A DNA stretch of 64,000 bases from Acidimicrobiia bacterium (GCA_022819505.1 JAJEHD010000019.1:248001-312000); one strand, 5' to 3'. Numbered from the stretch's first letter, positions 43,338 to 52,105 are shown. Numbers and translations: made by a program. Notes: generated from the sequence alone by a model not told the origin.

Positions 43338-44478
43338 ACCGCGCCGCCAGCTGCGCCGCCGCTCGACCAACGGCAGGGCCCCCGCAGCCGGCGAGCCTGG
43401 CCGGCCCGCGGCGGCCACACCGGAGGTGGCTGCGCTGTTGTCGCGAGCCGAAGCCGACCGCACTGCGGACACGATCGCAGCCCTCCAGCTGTCCAGCGGC
43501 ATGATCCCCCGCTTCGCGGGCGGCGTGGCCGATCCCTGGAACCACGTCGAGGCGGCCATGGCCCTGACCGTCGCCGGGCGCCGGGTGGAGGCCGAAGCGG
43601 CCTACGAGTGGCTGGCCCGCATCCAGCGGCCCGACGGGTCCTGGCACCAGTACTACACCGCCGACGGCATCGACCAGGACAAGCTCGACGCCAACACGAT
43701 CGCCTACGTCGCGGCGGGTGTCTGGCATCACTGGCTGCGCTTCGGCGACGCCGGGTTCCTGGCCGAGATGTGGCCGGTGGTGCAGCGGGCGCTCGACTTC
43801 GTTCTCGCCTTGCAGACCCCCAGGGGCGAGATCCTGTGGGCCCGCCACGCCGACGGCACGCCCTGGCCGTTCGCGCTGTTGACCGGATCCTCCTCCATCA
43901 GCCACAGCCTGCGATGCGGCCTGGCCGCCGCCCGCCAAGTTGGTGAGGAGCGGCCCAGCTGGGAGCTGGCGCTGGCCCGGCTGGTGCACACCATCCGCCA
44001 CTTCGGCCACGAGGCGTTCGCTCCCAAGGACCGCTGGGCGATGGACTGGTACTACCCGGTCCTGGCCGGGGTGCTGCAGGAGGCCGAGGCCCGGAACCGT
44101 CTGGCGTCGCGGCGCCGGATCTTCGTCCACGAGGGCGAGGGCGTGCGCTGCGTCAGCAACCAGGACTGGGTGACCACCGCCGAGACGTGCGAGTGCGCCA
44201 TGGCCTATCTCGCGATCGGAGATCGGGGCGCCGCCCTGTCGCTGTTCGAGTGGGCCCAGAGGCTGCGCGAGCCCGACGGCAGCTATCTCACCGGGCGGGC
44301 CTTCCCGGCCAACGTGAGCTACCCCGACCGGGAGCGCACCACCTACTCGGCGGCCGCTGTGCTGCTGGCCGCCGACGCCCTGGCCGGCAGCGGCGCCACT
44401 TCGGGCCTGTTCGTCGAGGTGGGCTCGCTGCCCGCCCCGCTCGACCTGGACCCGCTGGAGGAGCCCGCCCGCGACTAG
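43327..44478 (+). CDS. Six-hairpin/squalene-cyclase-like toroid protein (often annotated prenyltransferase)
   Basis: 383 residues rich in alpha-hairpin repeats of the (alpha/alpha) toroid type: AYEWLARIQRPDGSWHQYYT, ALDFVLALQTPRGEILWA, LFEWAQRLREPDGSYLTG. The QxPDGSW-like units are seen in terpene cyclases and in some glycosidases, so the chemistry is uncertain. The Arg-rich first 20 residues are probably disordered. It overlaps the methyltransferase gene by 11 bases. A strong inverted repeat begins five bases after its stop. Confidence 0.7.
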   Translation: MPPEPRRQLRRRSTNGRAPAAGEPGRPAAATPEVAALLSRAEADRTADTIAALQLSSGMIPRFAGGVADPWNHVEAAMALTVAGRRVEAEAAYEWLARIQRPDGSWHQYYTADGIDQDKLDANTIAYVAAGVWHHWLRFGDAGFLAEMWPVVQRALDFVLALQTPRGEILWARHADGTPWPFALLTGSSSISHSLRCGLAAARQVGEERPSWELALARLVHTIRHFGHEAFAPKDRWAMDWYYPVLAGVLQEAEARNRLASRRRIFVHEGEGVRCVSNQDWVTTAETCECAMAYLAIGDRGAALSLFEWAQRLREPDGSYLTGRAFPANVSYPDRERTTYSAAAVLLAADALAGSGATSGLFVEVGSLPAPLDLDPLEEPARD

Positions 44479-44483
44479 CACCC

Positions 44484-44530
44484 GAATTGGCAGCAGAATG
44501 CGCGCATAGCGTGCAATACGCTGCCAATTC
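44484..44530. terminator. Long inverted repeat after the glycosyltransferase operon
   Basis: GAATTGGCAGC (44484-44494) and GCTGCCAATTC (44520-44530) are perfect 11-base complementary arms 25 bases apart, starting five bases past a stop codon and 43 bases before the aldehyde dehydrogenase start. There is no T-run, so it is not a classical intrinsic terminator. A terminator or processing hairpin, or an operator for the downstream gene, are both possible. Confidence 0.5.
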
Positions 44531-44572
44531 CCCGCGCGGCCCGGATGTCGGCGTGCCTCTAGGGTCTAGGCC

Positions 44573-46039
44573 ATGTGGCATGAGCGGCAGATGCTGATCG
44601 ACGGAGAGTTGGTGGACGCCGCCGGCGGAGCCGTCTTCCCGACGATCAACCCGGCCACCGAAGGGGTGCTGGGCAACGCCGCCGACGCCGGCCCCACCGA
44701 CGCCGCCGCGGCGGTGGCTGCGGCCCGCCGGGCCTTCGACACCACCGACTGGTCCCGCGACCACGCCTTCCGGGCGCACTGCCTGCGCCAGCTGCACGAG
44801 GCGCTCACCTTCCGCATGGAGGAGATGCGGTCCATCACGGTGGCCGAGGCGGGCGCGCCGATCCTGCTCACCCGGGGCGGACCGCAGCTCGAGGCCCCGG
44901 TCGAGATGGTGCGCTGGCACGCCGACCTGCTCGACTCCTACGACTGGACCGAGGACTTGGGCGTTGCCGAGTCGGTGTACGGCTCGCACCGGCGCTGGAT
45001 CGAGCGGGAGGCGGCCGGGGTGGTGGCCGCCATCACCCCCTACAACTTCCCCACCCAGATCAACCTGGCCAAGCTGGTTCCCGCGCTGGCTGCGGGCTGC
45101 ACGGTGGTGCTGAAAGGAGCGCCGGACACGCCGTGGTCGGCGCTGGGGCTGGGACGGCTGATCGCCCAGCGCACCGACATCCCTGCCGGGGTGGTGAACG
45201 TCCTGTCGTCGTCGGGCGCGGCGGCGGGTGAGGCTCTGACCACCCACCCGGGCGTGGACATGGTCAGCTTCACCGGGTCCACCGCGGTCGGGCGGCGGGT
45301 GATGGCCGCGGCGTCGGCCACCGTCAAGCGGGTGTTCCTGGAGCTCGGCGGCAAGAGCGCCTACGTGGTGCTCGACGACGCCGATGTGGCCACGGTGGGG
45401 TTGATGGCCGCGGCCATGGTGTGCACCCACGCCGGCCAGGGCTGCGCCATCACCACCCGCCTGGTCGTGCCGGCCGCCATGCACGACACGGTCGTGGACG
45501 CGGTGGGAGCCACCCTCGACGGCATGCCCTACGGCGACCCGGCCGACGAGTCGCATCTGATGGGGCCGCTGATCAGTGAGCGGCAGCGGGCCAAGGTCGA
45601 GGGCCTGGTGGCCACCGCCCGCTCGGAGGGAGCGAACGTGGTGCGGGGCGGGCGCCGGCCCGAGCACCTGCCGACGGGCTTCTACTACGAGCCGACGGTG
45701 CTGGTCGGGGTGGGTGAGGACGACACCATCGCCCAGCAGGAGGTGTTCGGCCCGGTGCTGTCGGTCATCGCTTACGACGGCGGTGACGACGAGGCGGTGC
45801 GGATCGCCAACAACTCCGAGTTCGGTCTGTCGGGGGCGGTGGCCAGCGCCGACGCCGAGCGGGCCCGGGCGGTGGCCCGGCGTATCCGTACCGGCACGGT
45901 GAGCGTGAACGGCGGCGTGTACTACGGTCCCGACGCGCCCTTCGGGGGCTACAAGCAGTCCGGCATCGGCCGGGAGATGGGCGTGGCCGGGTTCGAGGAG
46001 TTCCTGGAGATCAAGACCCTGGCGGAGCCGGCGCCATGA
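44573..46039 (+). CDS. NAD(P)-dependent aldehyde dehydrogenase
   Basis: 488 residues of the aldehyde dehydrogenase superfamily, oxidising an aldehyde to the acid. Visible are AAITPYNFPTQINLAKLVPALAAG, the cofactor loop FTGSTAVGRRV, the general base Glu in LELGGKSAYVVLDD, the catalytic Cys in AGQGCAITT and EVFGPVLSVI. Specificity is unknown. The stop TGA overlaps an ATG that opens an eight-codon reading frame running into the start of the DUF2339 gene. Confidence 0.92.
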   Translation: MWHERQMLIDGELVDAAGGAVFPTINPATEGVLGNAADAGPTDAAAAVAAARRAFDTTDWSRDHAFRAHCLRQLHEALTFRMEEMRSITVAEAGAPILLTRGGPQLEAPVEMVRWHADLLDSYDWTEDLGVAESVYGSHRRWIEREAAGVVAAITPYNFPTQINLAKLVPALAAGCTVVLKGAPDTPWSALGLGRLIAQRTDIPAGVVNVLSSSGAAAGEALTTHPGVDMVSFTGSTAVGRRVMAAASATVKRVFLELGGKSAYVVLDDADVATVGLMAAAMVCTHAGQGCAITTRLVVPAAMHDTVVDAVGATLDGMPYGDPADESHLMGPLISERQRAKVEGLVATARSEGANVVRGGRRPEHLPTGFYYEPTVLVGVGEDDTIAQQEVFGPVLSVIAYDGGDDEAVRIANNSEFGLSGAVASADAERARAVARRIRTGTVSVNGGVYYGPDAPFGGYKQSGIGREMGVAGFEEFLEIKTLAEPAP

Positions 46040-46055
46040 AGGTGATTACGAACAC

Positions 46056-48995
46056 ATGCTGACCGCGCTGCTCGCCGTGATCGGCGCAGGACTGGGTGCC
46101 CTGGTCTCGGGACCTCCCGGGCTGGTGTTCGGAGGCGCCCTCGGCGTTCTGGTGGGCCTGCAACTTGATCTCCGCAGGCGCTTGAAGGAGGTCGAGGAGG
46201 CCCAGACCGGGGTCCGAGAGATGCAGGCCTGGGCGGCCGAGATGAAGGAGTGGGCCCAGCAGACCCACGCCTGGCTCACGAGGCTGGCGCGCTCCACGCC
46301 ACCAGCCGAGGCGGAGGCCGCTCCGACGCAGCCCGCCGAGGCACAGCCGGCCGAAGCTGAGCCGGCCGACGCACAGCCCGCAGAGGCACAGCCGGTGGCC
46401 ACACCGCCCGCGGACACCCGGCCAAGCCTGCCCGCAGAGGTTCGGCCCGCGGTCACAGCGGCGGCTCGGCCCGATGCGGCTCCCGAGTCGCCGGCTCCCC
46501 CGGACGCGTCAACCCGGGCGCCTCAAGCCCCGGCACCCGCTGCTGCCGGCCGCCCGGCCGTCGATTCCAGCGCGGGGCGGGAGCCAGCCCGGGATCCGAT
46601 CTCGTGGCTGGTGAACTGGGTCAAGCAATGGGTGACCACCGGTAACGCGCCGGTGAAGGTGGGTGTGCTGGTCTCGCTGGTCGGGGTGGGGCTGCTGCTC
46701 CGGGAGGCCCACCGGCGAGGCATCATCGAGTTGACCATCGAGGTACGGCTGGCCGCCGCGGCCGTCTTCGGGCTGGTGCTCCTGGCCGTAGGTTGGCGCC
46801 AGCGCGAGCGGCGACGGATCTACGGCGTGAGCCTCCAGGGCGGCGGCATCGCGGTGCTCTACGTCACCGCCTACGCCGCCTTCGCGGTGTACGACGTCCT
46901 GGCGGCCGTGCCTGCGGCCTCGGCGGTGGTGATCATCACCGCCGGCGCGGGAGTGCTCTCAGTCGTTCAGGACTCCCGGTCGCTGGCGGTGCTGGGCATC
47001 ATCGGCGGGTTCCTGGCGCCGGTGCTGACCTACTCGCAGCCCGAGGACCATGTCGTCGTGTTCGCCTTCTTCGCGGTGCTGAACGCGGCGATATTCGCGG
47101 TGGCCTGGTTCAAGACGTGGCCCGAGCTCAACCTGCTGGGCTTCGGATTCACGTTCGGCCTCACCGCCTTCTGGCTGTCGAACCGCTACGAGCAGGACGA
47201 GTGGGTCTCCGCGCAGCCGTTCATCGCGCTGTTCGTGCTGATGTACGTAGGGCTGCCGGTCCTGTTCGCCGTGCGCGAGGCTCCCGACCTCAAGGGCGTG
47301 CTCAGCGAGTCGCGCCCTTCGGGCATGCCGTTCGTGCGGGGCGCCTGGACCGCGCCCCTCGTGTTCGGCACGCCGTTCATCGGATTGTGGCTGCAGCAGC
47401 TGGTGGTCGGGCACACGGAGTACGGCCTGGCCGTCAGCGCGGCCGCGCTCGCGGCGGCGCAGGGCGTTTTGGCTCTGGCATCTCGGCGGCTCGGCGCGGA
47501 CCGCAGCCAGCTGGTGGAGGCCTACGCCGGGCTCGGCGTGGCCTTCAGCGCCATCGCGGTGCCGCTCGCGCTGGACTCCTACTACACCTCGACGGTGTGG
47601 GCCGCTCAGGGCCTGTTCCTGGTGTGGCTGGGCCTGCGGCGCGGCCGGCTGCTCGCGCTGGGCGGGGGTGCCCTGCTCCAGGTGCTGGCCGCCTTGTCGT
47701 TCGCGGTGCATCTGGGGGAGTCGCTCCCCTACCCGGACGGCGCGCCGGTGATCGTGAACGAGCACTTCCTGGGCGCGCTGGTGCTGGCCGTGGCCGGCCT
47801 GGTGTCGGGTTGGCTGCTCAGCCGCCGGGCGCAGGGCGAGGAGGCCGACCAGCTCCGGGGTTGGGTGGCGCTCGGCTGGGGAACCGCCTGGTGGCTGGCG
47901 GGCGGCCTGATGGAGATCGTGCAGCAGCTGCCTGCCGGTGGCGAGCTGTCGGCGTCGCTGGCATTCGTGGTGGGCTCGTTCACGGCCGGGTCGCTGGCGG
48001 CTCGCCGGCTGCGCTGGCCCCAGCTCGAGGCCTGGGGGCTGCTGGTCCTGCCGACTCTGGCCTCGATGCTGGTGGTGTCGCTGCTGACCCAGTCCCATCC
48101 TCTCGACCGTTGGGGGTGGGCCGTCTGGCCTCCCGCGTTGGCGGCCCACTACTTGTTCCTGCGCAGGCGCGAGGATTCGTTCCGGTCCGTCGCGGCGCTG
48201 CTGCACACCGGCGGGTGCTGGATGTTGGCCGTGCTGGTGGCTGTTGAGGTGTACTGGCAGGTCGACGGGGCGGCTGACGGTGTATGGCCGTTCTTCGCGA
48301 CGGCGGCCTCTGTGATCGTGGTGGCGGGTGCGGCGATGGTCGGGCGCCGCTGGCTGCCGTGGCCCGTCGGGGCCCACTGGCGGGCCTACCTGCTGGCTTT
48401 CGCCGGTCCGCTGCTGATGGTGGCGGCGGTGGTGGTGCTCGGTGCGGCTGTCTCCTACGAGGCCGACCCCCGGCCACTGCTGTACCTGCCGGTGCTGAAC
48501 CCGTTGACGGTGCTCGTCGGCGTGCAGTTGGTGGCGCTGCTCGCCTGGAGGAGGCTGGCCGAGGCGGAGTGGGACCATCCGTTCCAGAGCCTCGTCGATG
48601 CCCGCTGGACGCCGGCGCTGGCCGGGCTGGGGGTGGTCCTGGCGACGACGGAGACGTCCCGTACCGTGAGCCACTGGCTGGACGTGCCGTGGGATCTCGA
48701 GGCGCTGTGGGACTCCACCGAGTTGCAGACGTCGCTGTCGATCCTGTGGGCGGTGATCGCCCTGTCATCGATGGTGGCCGGTGTGCGCATGGCCCGACGG
48801 TCGGTGTGGGTGGCCGGCGCGTCGTGGATGGCGGTGGTGGTGGCCAAGCTGTTCCTGGTCGATCTCAGCAGCCTCACGGCGCTCGGTCGGGTGGTCTCAT
48901 TCATCGTGGTGGGGGTCTTGCTGCTGATCGTCGGCTATCTCGCCCCGGTGCCCCCCGCAGCATCCGACGACAGCCCCGCAGAGTCTGATGGCTGA
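46056..48995 (+). CDS. DUF2339 polytopic membrane protein
   Basis: 979 residues. A short N-terminal hydrophobic hairpin (GAGLGALVSGPPGLVFGGAL) precedes a charged helix (about 30-70). A low-complexity Ala/Glu/Pro segment with AEAQPAEAEP-like repeats (about 85-130) follows, then more than 20 predicted membrane segments typical of DUF2339, including WRQRERRRIYGVSLQGGGIAVLY and WFKTWPELNLLGFGF. The family is abundant in bacteria and has no established function. The start has no clear Shine-Dalgarno and probably relies on coupling to upstream translation. It overlaps the SDR gene by eight bases. Confidence 0.85.
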   Translation: MLTALLAVIGAGLGALVSGPPGLVFGGALGVLVGLQLDLRRRLKEVEEAQTGVREMQAWAAEMKEWAQQTHAWLTRLARSTPPAEAEAAPTQPAEAQPAEAEPADAQPAEAQPVATPPADTRPSLPAEVRPAVTAAARPDAAPESPAPPDASTRAPQAPAPAAAGRPAVDSSAGREPARDPISWLVNWVKQWVTTGNAPVKVGVLVSLVGVGLLLREAHRRGIIELTIEVRLAAAAVFGLVLLAVGWRQRERRRIYGVSLQGGGIAVLYVTAYAAFAVYDVLAAVPAASAVVIITAGAGVLSVVQDSRSLAVLGIIGGFLAPVLTYSQPEDHVVVFAFFAVLNAAIFAVAWFKTWPELNLLGFGFTFGLTAFWLSNRYEQDEWVSAQPFIALFVLMYVGLPVLFAVREAPDLKGVLSESRPSGMPFVRGAWTAPLVFGTPFIGLWLQQLVVGHTEYGLAVSAAALAAAQGVLALASRRLGADRSQLVEAYAGLGVAFSAIAVPLALDSYYTSTVWAAQGLFLVWLGLRRGRLLALGGGALLQVLAALSFAVHLGESLPYPDGAPVIVNEHFLGALVLAVAGLVSGWLLSRRAQGEEADQLRGWVALGWGTAWWLAGGLMEIVQQLPAGGELSASLAFVVGSFTAGSLAARRLRWPQLEAWGLLVLPTLASMLVVSLLTQSHPLDRWGWAVWPPALAAHYLFLRRREDSFRSVAALLHTGGCWMLAVLVAVEVYWQVDGAADGVWPFFATAASVIVVAGAAMVGRRWLPWPVGAHWRAYLLAFAGPLLMVAAVVVLGAAVSYEADPRPLLYLPVLNPLTVLVGVQLVALLAWRRLAEAEWDHPFQSLVDARWTPALAGLGVVLATTETSRTVSHWLDVPWDLEALWDSTELQTSLSILWAVIALSSMVAGVRMARRSVWVAGASWMAVVVAKLFLVDLSSLTALGRVVSFIVVGVLLLIVGYLAPVPPAASDDSPAESDG

Positions 48996-49773
48996 GCGCT
49001 TCGCGGGCAGGACCGCCATCGTCACCGGGGCCGGGATCGGAGGCTTGGGGGCGGCCTACGCCGAGGCGCTGGCGGCCGGTGGTGCCCGAGTGACGGTGGC
49101 CGACATTCGCGGGGCTCAGGCCGAGGCCACGGCCGGGCGCATCGAAGCGGCGGGCGGTGAGGCGATGCCCATCGAAGTGGACATTGCCGACGAGGTCGCA
49201 GTCGGGGCCATGGTGGACGCCGCGGTCGAGCGGTTCGGCCGGGTGGACATCCTGATCAACAACGCCGCGGTGATGTTCCGGTTCCTGGACGAGCCCCGGA
49301 CCCCGTTCTGGGAGGTGCCGGTGGCCGAGTTCGAGCTGGTGCAGCGGGTGAACGTGACGGGCTCGTGGCTGTGCGCCAAGGCGGTCTTTCCCCACATGAA
49401 GCGCCAGGGCAGCGGCAAGATCGTCAACATCTCCTCCAACATGGCCCTGGGCACCGACTTGGTGTGGCCGGCCCAGATGGCGGCCTACACCACCTCCAAG
49501 GCGGGCGTGATCGGCCTGACCCGGGCCCTGGCCGGCGAGGCGGGGCCCTACGGCGTCACCGTGAACGCCGTGGCGCCGGGGGTGACCAACACCGAGACCG
49601 TGGGCGAGCACATCGCCCCCGACCGCATGGAGGCGGTGGCCCAGAGCCAGGCGCTGCGCCGCCAGGCCTGGCCCGAGGACATCGTGGGCACGGTGCTGTT
49701 CCTGTGCTCGTCCGACAGCGACTTCATGACCGGCCAGGTCCTCTGCGTCGACGGCGGCTTCGTCACCCACTGA
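48988..49773 (+). CDS. Short-chain dehydrogenase/reductase (SDR)
   Basis: 261 residues with a classical SDR Rossmann fold. The cofactor motif is TGAGIGGLGAAYAEAL. Asp in VTVADIR suggests NAD(H). NNAAV, the catalytic Ser in NISSN and YTTSK (Tyr-x3-Lys) complete the active site. The C-terminal FMTGQVLCVDGGF is typical. The substrate is unknown. It overlaps the DUF2339 gene and is convergent with the ankyrin gene. Confidence 0.9.
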   Translation: MAERFAGRTAIVTGAGIGGLGAAYAEALAAGGARVTVADIRGAQAEATAGRIEAAGGEAMPIEVDIADEVAVGAMVDAAVERFGRVDILINNAAVMFRFLDEPRTPFWEVPVAEFELVQRVNVTGSWLCAKAVFPHMKRQGSGKIVNISSNMALGTDLVWPAQMAAYTTSKAGVIGLTRALAGEAGPYGVTVNAVAPGVTNTETVGEHIAPDRMEAVAQSQALRRQAWPEDIVGTVLFLCSSDSDFMTGQVLCVDGGFVTH

Positions 49774-49798
49774 GCTGCTTGGCTCAGACCGCAGGCAC

Positions 49799-50668
49799 TC
49801 AGCCTGTGGGGGCCGCGCCGAGCAGGGTCCGGATTGTGGCGGCGGCCTCGCTGCCGTCATCGCACGCCTGGGCCCAGCCGGGCGCACCCGAGCCGTGGTT
49901 GGCATCCTCGATGGTCACCGAGGCGCCCCGATCGAGCAGGTGGCTGACCATGTCGGCGCGCTGGAACTGGACCGCGAAGTGCAGGGCGGTCGTGTTCCGG
50001 TAGGGCCGGGCGTCGATGTCGGCTCCGGCGCCGAGGAGGTAGTCGACGACGTCTCGCCGATTGTTGAGGGCCGCGAACACGAAGGCCTCGCCCACGATCT
50101 CGGCTGGATCGTCGGTCGGCGGCGCGCCGGCGGGCCGGCCCACGTCGGCCCAGTCGGGACGGCACGGCCCGGGATCGGCCCGCAGCGATCCGTCGGGGGC
50201 GACCCAGGCCCTCACCTCGCCAAGTTGCCCCGTGGCCGCGGCCAGCCACAGGGTGCGCCGGTGAAGGCCGTGCGCGACGAGCACGTCGGCGGCTTCGGTG
50301 GAGCTGTGCATGGCTGCGGACTCCAACGGCGTGATGCCGGCGTCGGCCCGGGCGGCGGGATCGGCTCCGGCCGCCAGAAGCTGGGCGCACAGGTCGGCCA
50401 GGTTCCAGCACCCGGCGAGGTTGAGGGCCCGGTCCAAGTGGGCGCCGGCCTCAATGAGCACTCCGACGATCTCGGGCGACGGCGGCCCGCCCTCAGGCTG
50501 GGTCATCATCTCAAGCATCGTGTTCTCGCCGATCCTTAGGTTCACAGCCCCGGGATCGGCGTCTAGGGCTGCCCGAAGCCCAGCGGCATTGCCGGTCAGG
50601 ACGGCATGCAAGGCAGGCTGAACCCGCTCATCGTCGTTGTCGGAGATAGGCACCGCGTTGCCAGTCAA
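49799..50668 (-). CDS. Ankyrin repeat protein
   Basis: 289 residues with four to five ankyrin repeats: LTGNAAGLRAALDADPGAVN, VLIEAGAHLDRALNLAG, LLAAGADPAARADAGITPLESAAM, YLLGAGADIDARPYRNTTALHFA and HLLDRGASVTIEDANHG. Ankyrin stacks bind other proteins; no enzymatic domain is attached. The start is a TTG at 50668 (a GTG at 50653 is possible). An AT-rich patch around 50734-50752 on the minus strand contains GGATAAT and could be its promoter. Confidence 0.8.
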   Translation of the reverse strand: MTGNAVPISDNDDERVQPALHAVLTGNAAGLRAALDADPGAVNLRIGENTMLEMMTQPEGGPPSPEIVGVLIEAGAHLDRALNLAGCWNLADLCAQLLAAGADPAARADAGITPLESAAMHSSTEAADVLVAHGLHRRTLWLAAATGQLGEVRAWVAPDGSLRADPGPCRPDWADVGRPAGAPPTDDPAEIVGEAFVFAALNNRRDVVDYLLGAGADIDARPYRNTTALHFAVQFQRADMVSHLLDRGASVTIEDANHGSGAPGWAQACDDGSEAAATIRTLLGAAPTG

Positions 50669-50769
50669 TCACTCGAGGAGCTGGCCGCAACAGCCACGAC
50701 AGGAGCGCACCTCGAGCATCCGCACACCTGACCATTATCCTTACCTATAAGGAGCCCTAGCGCACCGCC

Positions 50770-50895
50770 TCACGGCGACTTCTCTACATCTTCCCAAGTC
50801 TGGGCATCGTCCCAGAAGGGGTCGACCTCCTCGGGATTCCGCTGATACGCAGTCCGATCCGCGAGCCCATTCCTACAGCGTTCCAGATCACTCAT
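50770..50895 (-). CDS. Small acidic hypothetical protein (41 aa)
   Basis: ATG at 50895 to TGA gives 41 residues (MSDLERCRNGLADRTAYQRN, then an acidic, Trp-rich tail with DPFWDDAQTWEDVE). It starts 29 bases after the protease-like gene on the same strand, as if the third gene of a small operon. I do not recognise it. The Shine-Dalgarno is weak. The evenly mixed, charged composition is unlike a shadow frame. Confidence 0.4.
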   Translation of the reverse strand: MSDLERCRNGLADRTAYQRNPEEVDPFWDDAQTWEDVEKSP

Positions 50896-50924
50896 CGCCG
50901 AGAATGAACAGCAGGAGGACCGGC

Positions 50925-51281
50925 TCACAACGGGAGGAGGCCGCGGGGGATCAGGCGTTGATCGACGGGGTCGACCGCCAAGGCGAGCCCCTCGAGTGTG
51001 TAGGCGCCGAGCAGGGACGGAGCGTCGTCCTCGCCGAAGACCACCAGCGTCGTCACGCTCTCGCCGTTGACGGTGACCCGCGCCTCACCGATGTCGGCAT
51101 CTACGACCCTTCCGTCGGCCAGCCGCATCCGGCGTCTGGCGGAGCGCGCGACGCCTAGGTCGCGTAGCAAGCGCGCCGGGACCACGCTGTAGAAGGCGCC
51201 CGTGTCCACCGTGGCCTCGATCGCCTCGGATCGCTCGCTGTCAGCACTGGCGATCCGCACCGGCCACTCGAATGTCCCCAT
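50925..51281 (-). CDS. Clan AA (retropepsin-like) aspartic protease domain protein
   Basis: 118 residues. The single-domain retropepsin-like fold is shown by ATVDTGAFYSVVPARLL (the DTG/A active site), then VVDADIGEARVTVNG and SLLGAYTLEGLALAVDP near the C-terminus, as in bacterial clan AA aspartyl proteases that act as homodimers. The ATG at 51281 has GGGGGAGG upstream at good spacing; a GTG at 51299 overlaps that site. It lies 26 bases after the coiled-coil gene. These three small genes form a unit next to the ssp island. Confidence 0.72.
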   Translation of the reverse strand: MGTFEWPVRIASADSERSEAIEATVDTGAFYSVVPARLLRDLGVARSARRRMRLADGRVVDADIGEARVTVNGESVTTLVVFGEDDAPSLLGAYTLEGLALAVDPVDQRLIPRGLLPL

Positions 51282-51307
51282 GACGGACGCCTCCCCCACA
51301 GTGTCGG

Positions 51308-51715
51308 CTAGCCCGCCGTTACGCTGGCGGTTACTGCGAACAGGGCTATCCAGATCGAGATGGTGGCCGCTGCGATAGTGGCCACGATGACGTAGAGCTG
51401 CCTGGCCTGGCTCTTGACGATTCCAGCCCGCTCCTTCGCCGCTTCAGCGAAGCCCGCATGCATGGCGACCTTCAGGTCGGCCAGGCTCTCTACGAGCTTG
51501 GCGTGGCCCTCAGCCATCTTGACGTTGGTCTCGGCTATCGCTGCCGCGAAGGCCGCCAGCAAGCGCAATTCGACTCCGGCGAGGTCGTCCTTGGTGGCCA
51601 TCTGGTCCCAGCCACTGGGCGGGAGCTGGTCCGTGAGGGTGTCTGCGGCTTCTTCGCCCATTGAGTCCACCAGACTTGCATACAGCGCAGCGCGCTGTGC
51701 TTGTGTCGCGGCCAT
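51308..51715 (-). CDS. Coiled-coil protein with C-terminal membrane anchor (left paralogue)
   Basis: 135 residues. A short N-terminal domain (QRAALYASLVDSMGEEAADT, PPSGWDQMATKDDL) is followed by an amphipathic helical region (about 45-100) and a C-terminal membrane segment (YVIVATIAAATISIWIALFAV). The first ~50 residues closely resemble those of the protein starting at 63772 (QRATLYSQLTEAIGDEAAG, PSSGWGELASKKDI). The function is unknown. It resembles DUF1640-type coiled-coil proteins only in general design. Confidence 0.7.
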   Translation of the reverse strand: MAATQAQRAALYASLVDSMGEEAADTLTDQLPPSGWDQMATKDDLAGVELRLLAAFAAAIAETNVKMAEGHAKLVESLADLKVAMHAGFAEAAKERAGIVKSQARQLYVIVATIAAATISIWIALFAVTASVTAG

Positions 51716-52105
51716 CCCGGCCCTCCGTCCGTTCGAGGTTGATCGGCTGGGGCGCCGCGAGGGCGGCTCCGAGGCCGTCGAGCCAGACCAAGTGATCCAA
51801 CTCCACAGCGTCTAGGCACTGTACCGCATCACATCTGCTATTTCAACTCAATTCGATATAGTGAAGTCAAATCGAATGCGTGCAGCAGCTGACTCAAGCC
51901 ATTCGGCTTCCCATGATTCAACGCCCCGTCAATCACGTAGACATGAGTGCGGGGCGAGTCAGGCTGTCGCTCCGCGCCTCGACTCGGACTCGGAGGTAGC
52001 GTTCGAGCAGGGATTCGGTCACCTGGCGCGGAGGGCCTATACGGTCCCGGAACGACCTGTGTGGCGCTTCGCTTGACGTCCGGCCAGGAGAACACCGGAG
52101 GACAT
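51716..52105. other. 390-base gene-free region upstream of sspA
   Basis: I find no convincing coding region here. It contains the ATTCGAT/ATCGAAT inverted repeat with an overlapping TATAGT at 51851-51877, which is the likely sspA control region. A longer stretch of ordinary composition then runs to the sspA ribosome binding site (CGGAGGA). Open frames on both strands look spurious. Confidence 0.5.
51851..51877 (+). promoter_or_regulatory. Inverted repeat overlapping a -10-like box upstream of sspA
   Basis: ATTCGAT (51851-51857) and ATCGAAT (51871-51877) are perfect 7-base arms with a 13-base spacer. A TATAGT box lies at 51857-51862. No good -35 is seen. The arrangement fits a repressor site over a promoter, about 230 bases before sspA. 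Confidence 0.35.

Noticed and set aside
51838..52095. Minus-strand frame upstream of sspA ending in a plausible-looking segment
   Set aside because: The first half is Pro/Arg/Ser-rich as in shadow frames, there is no ribosome binding site, and it crosses the likely sspA control region.
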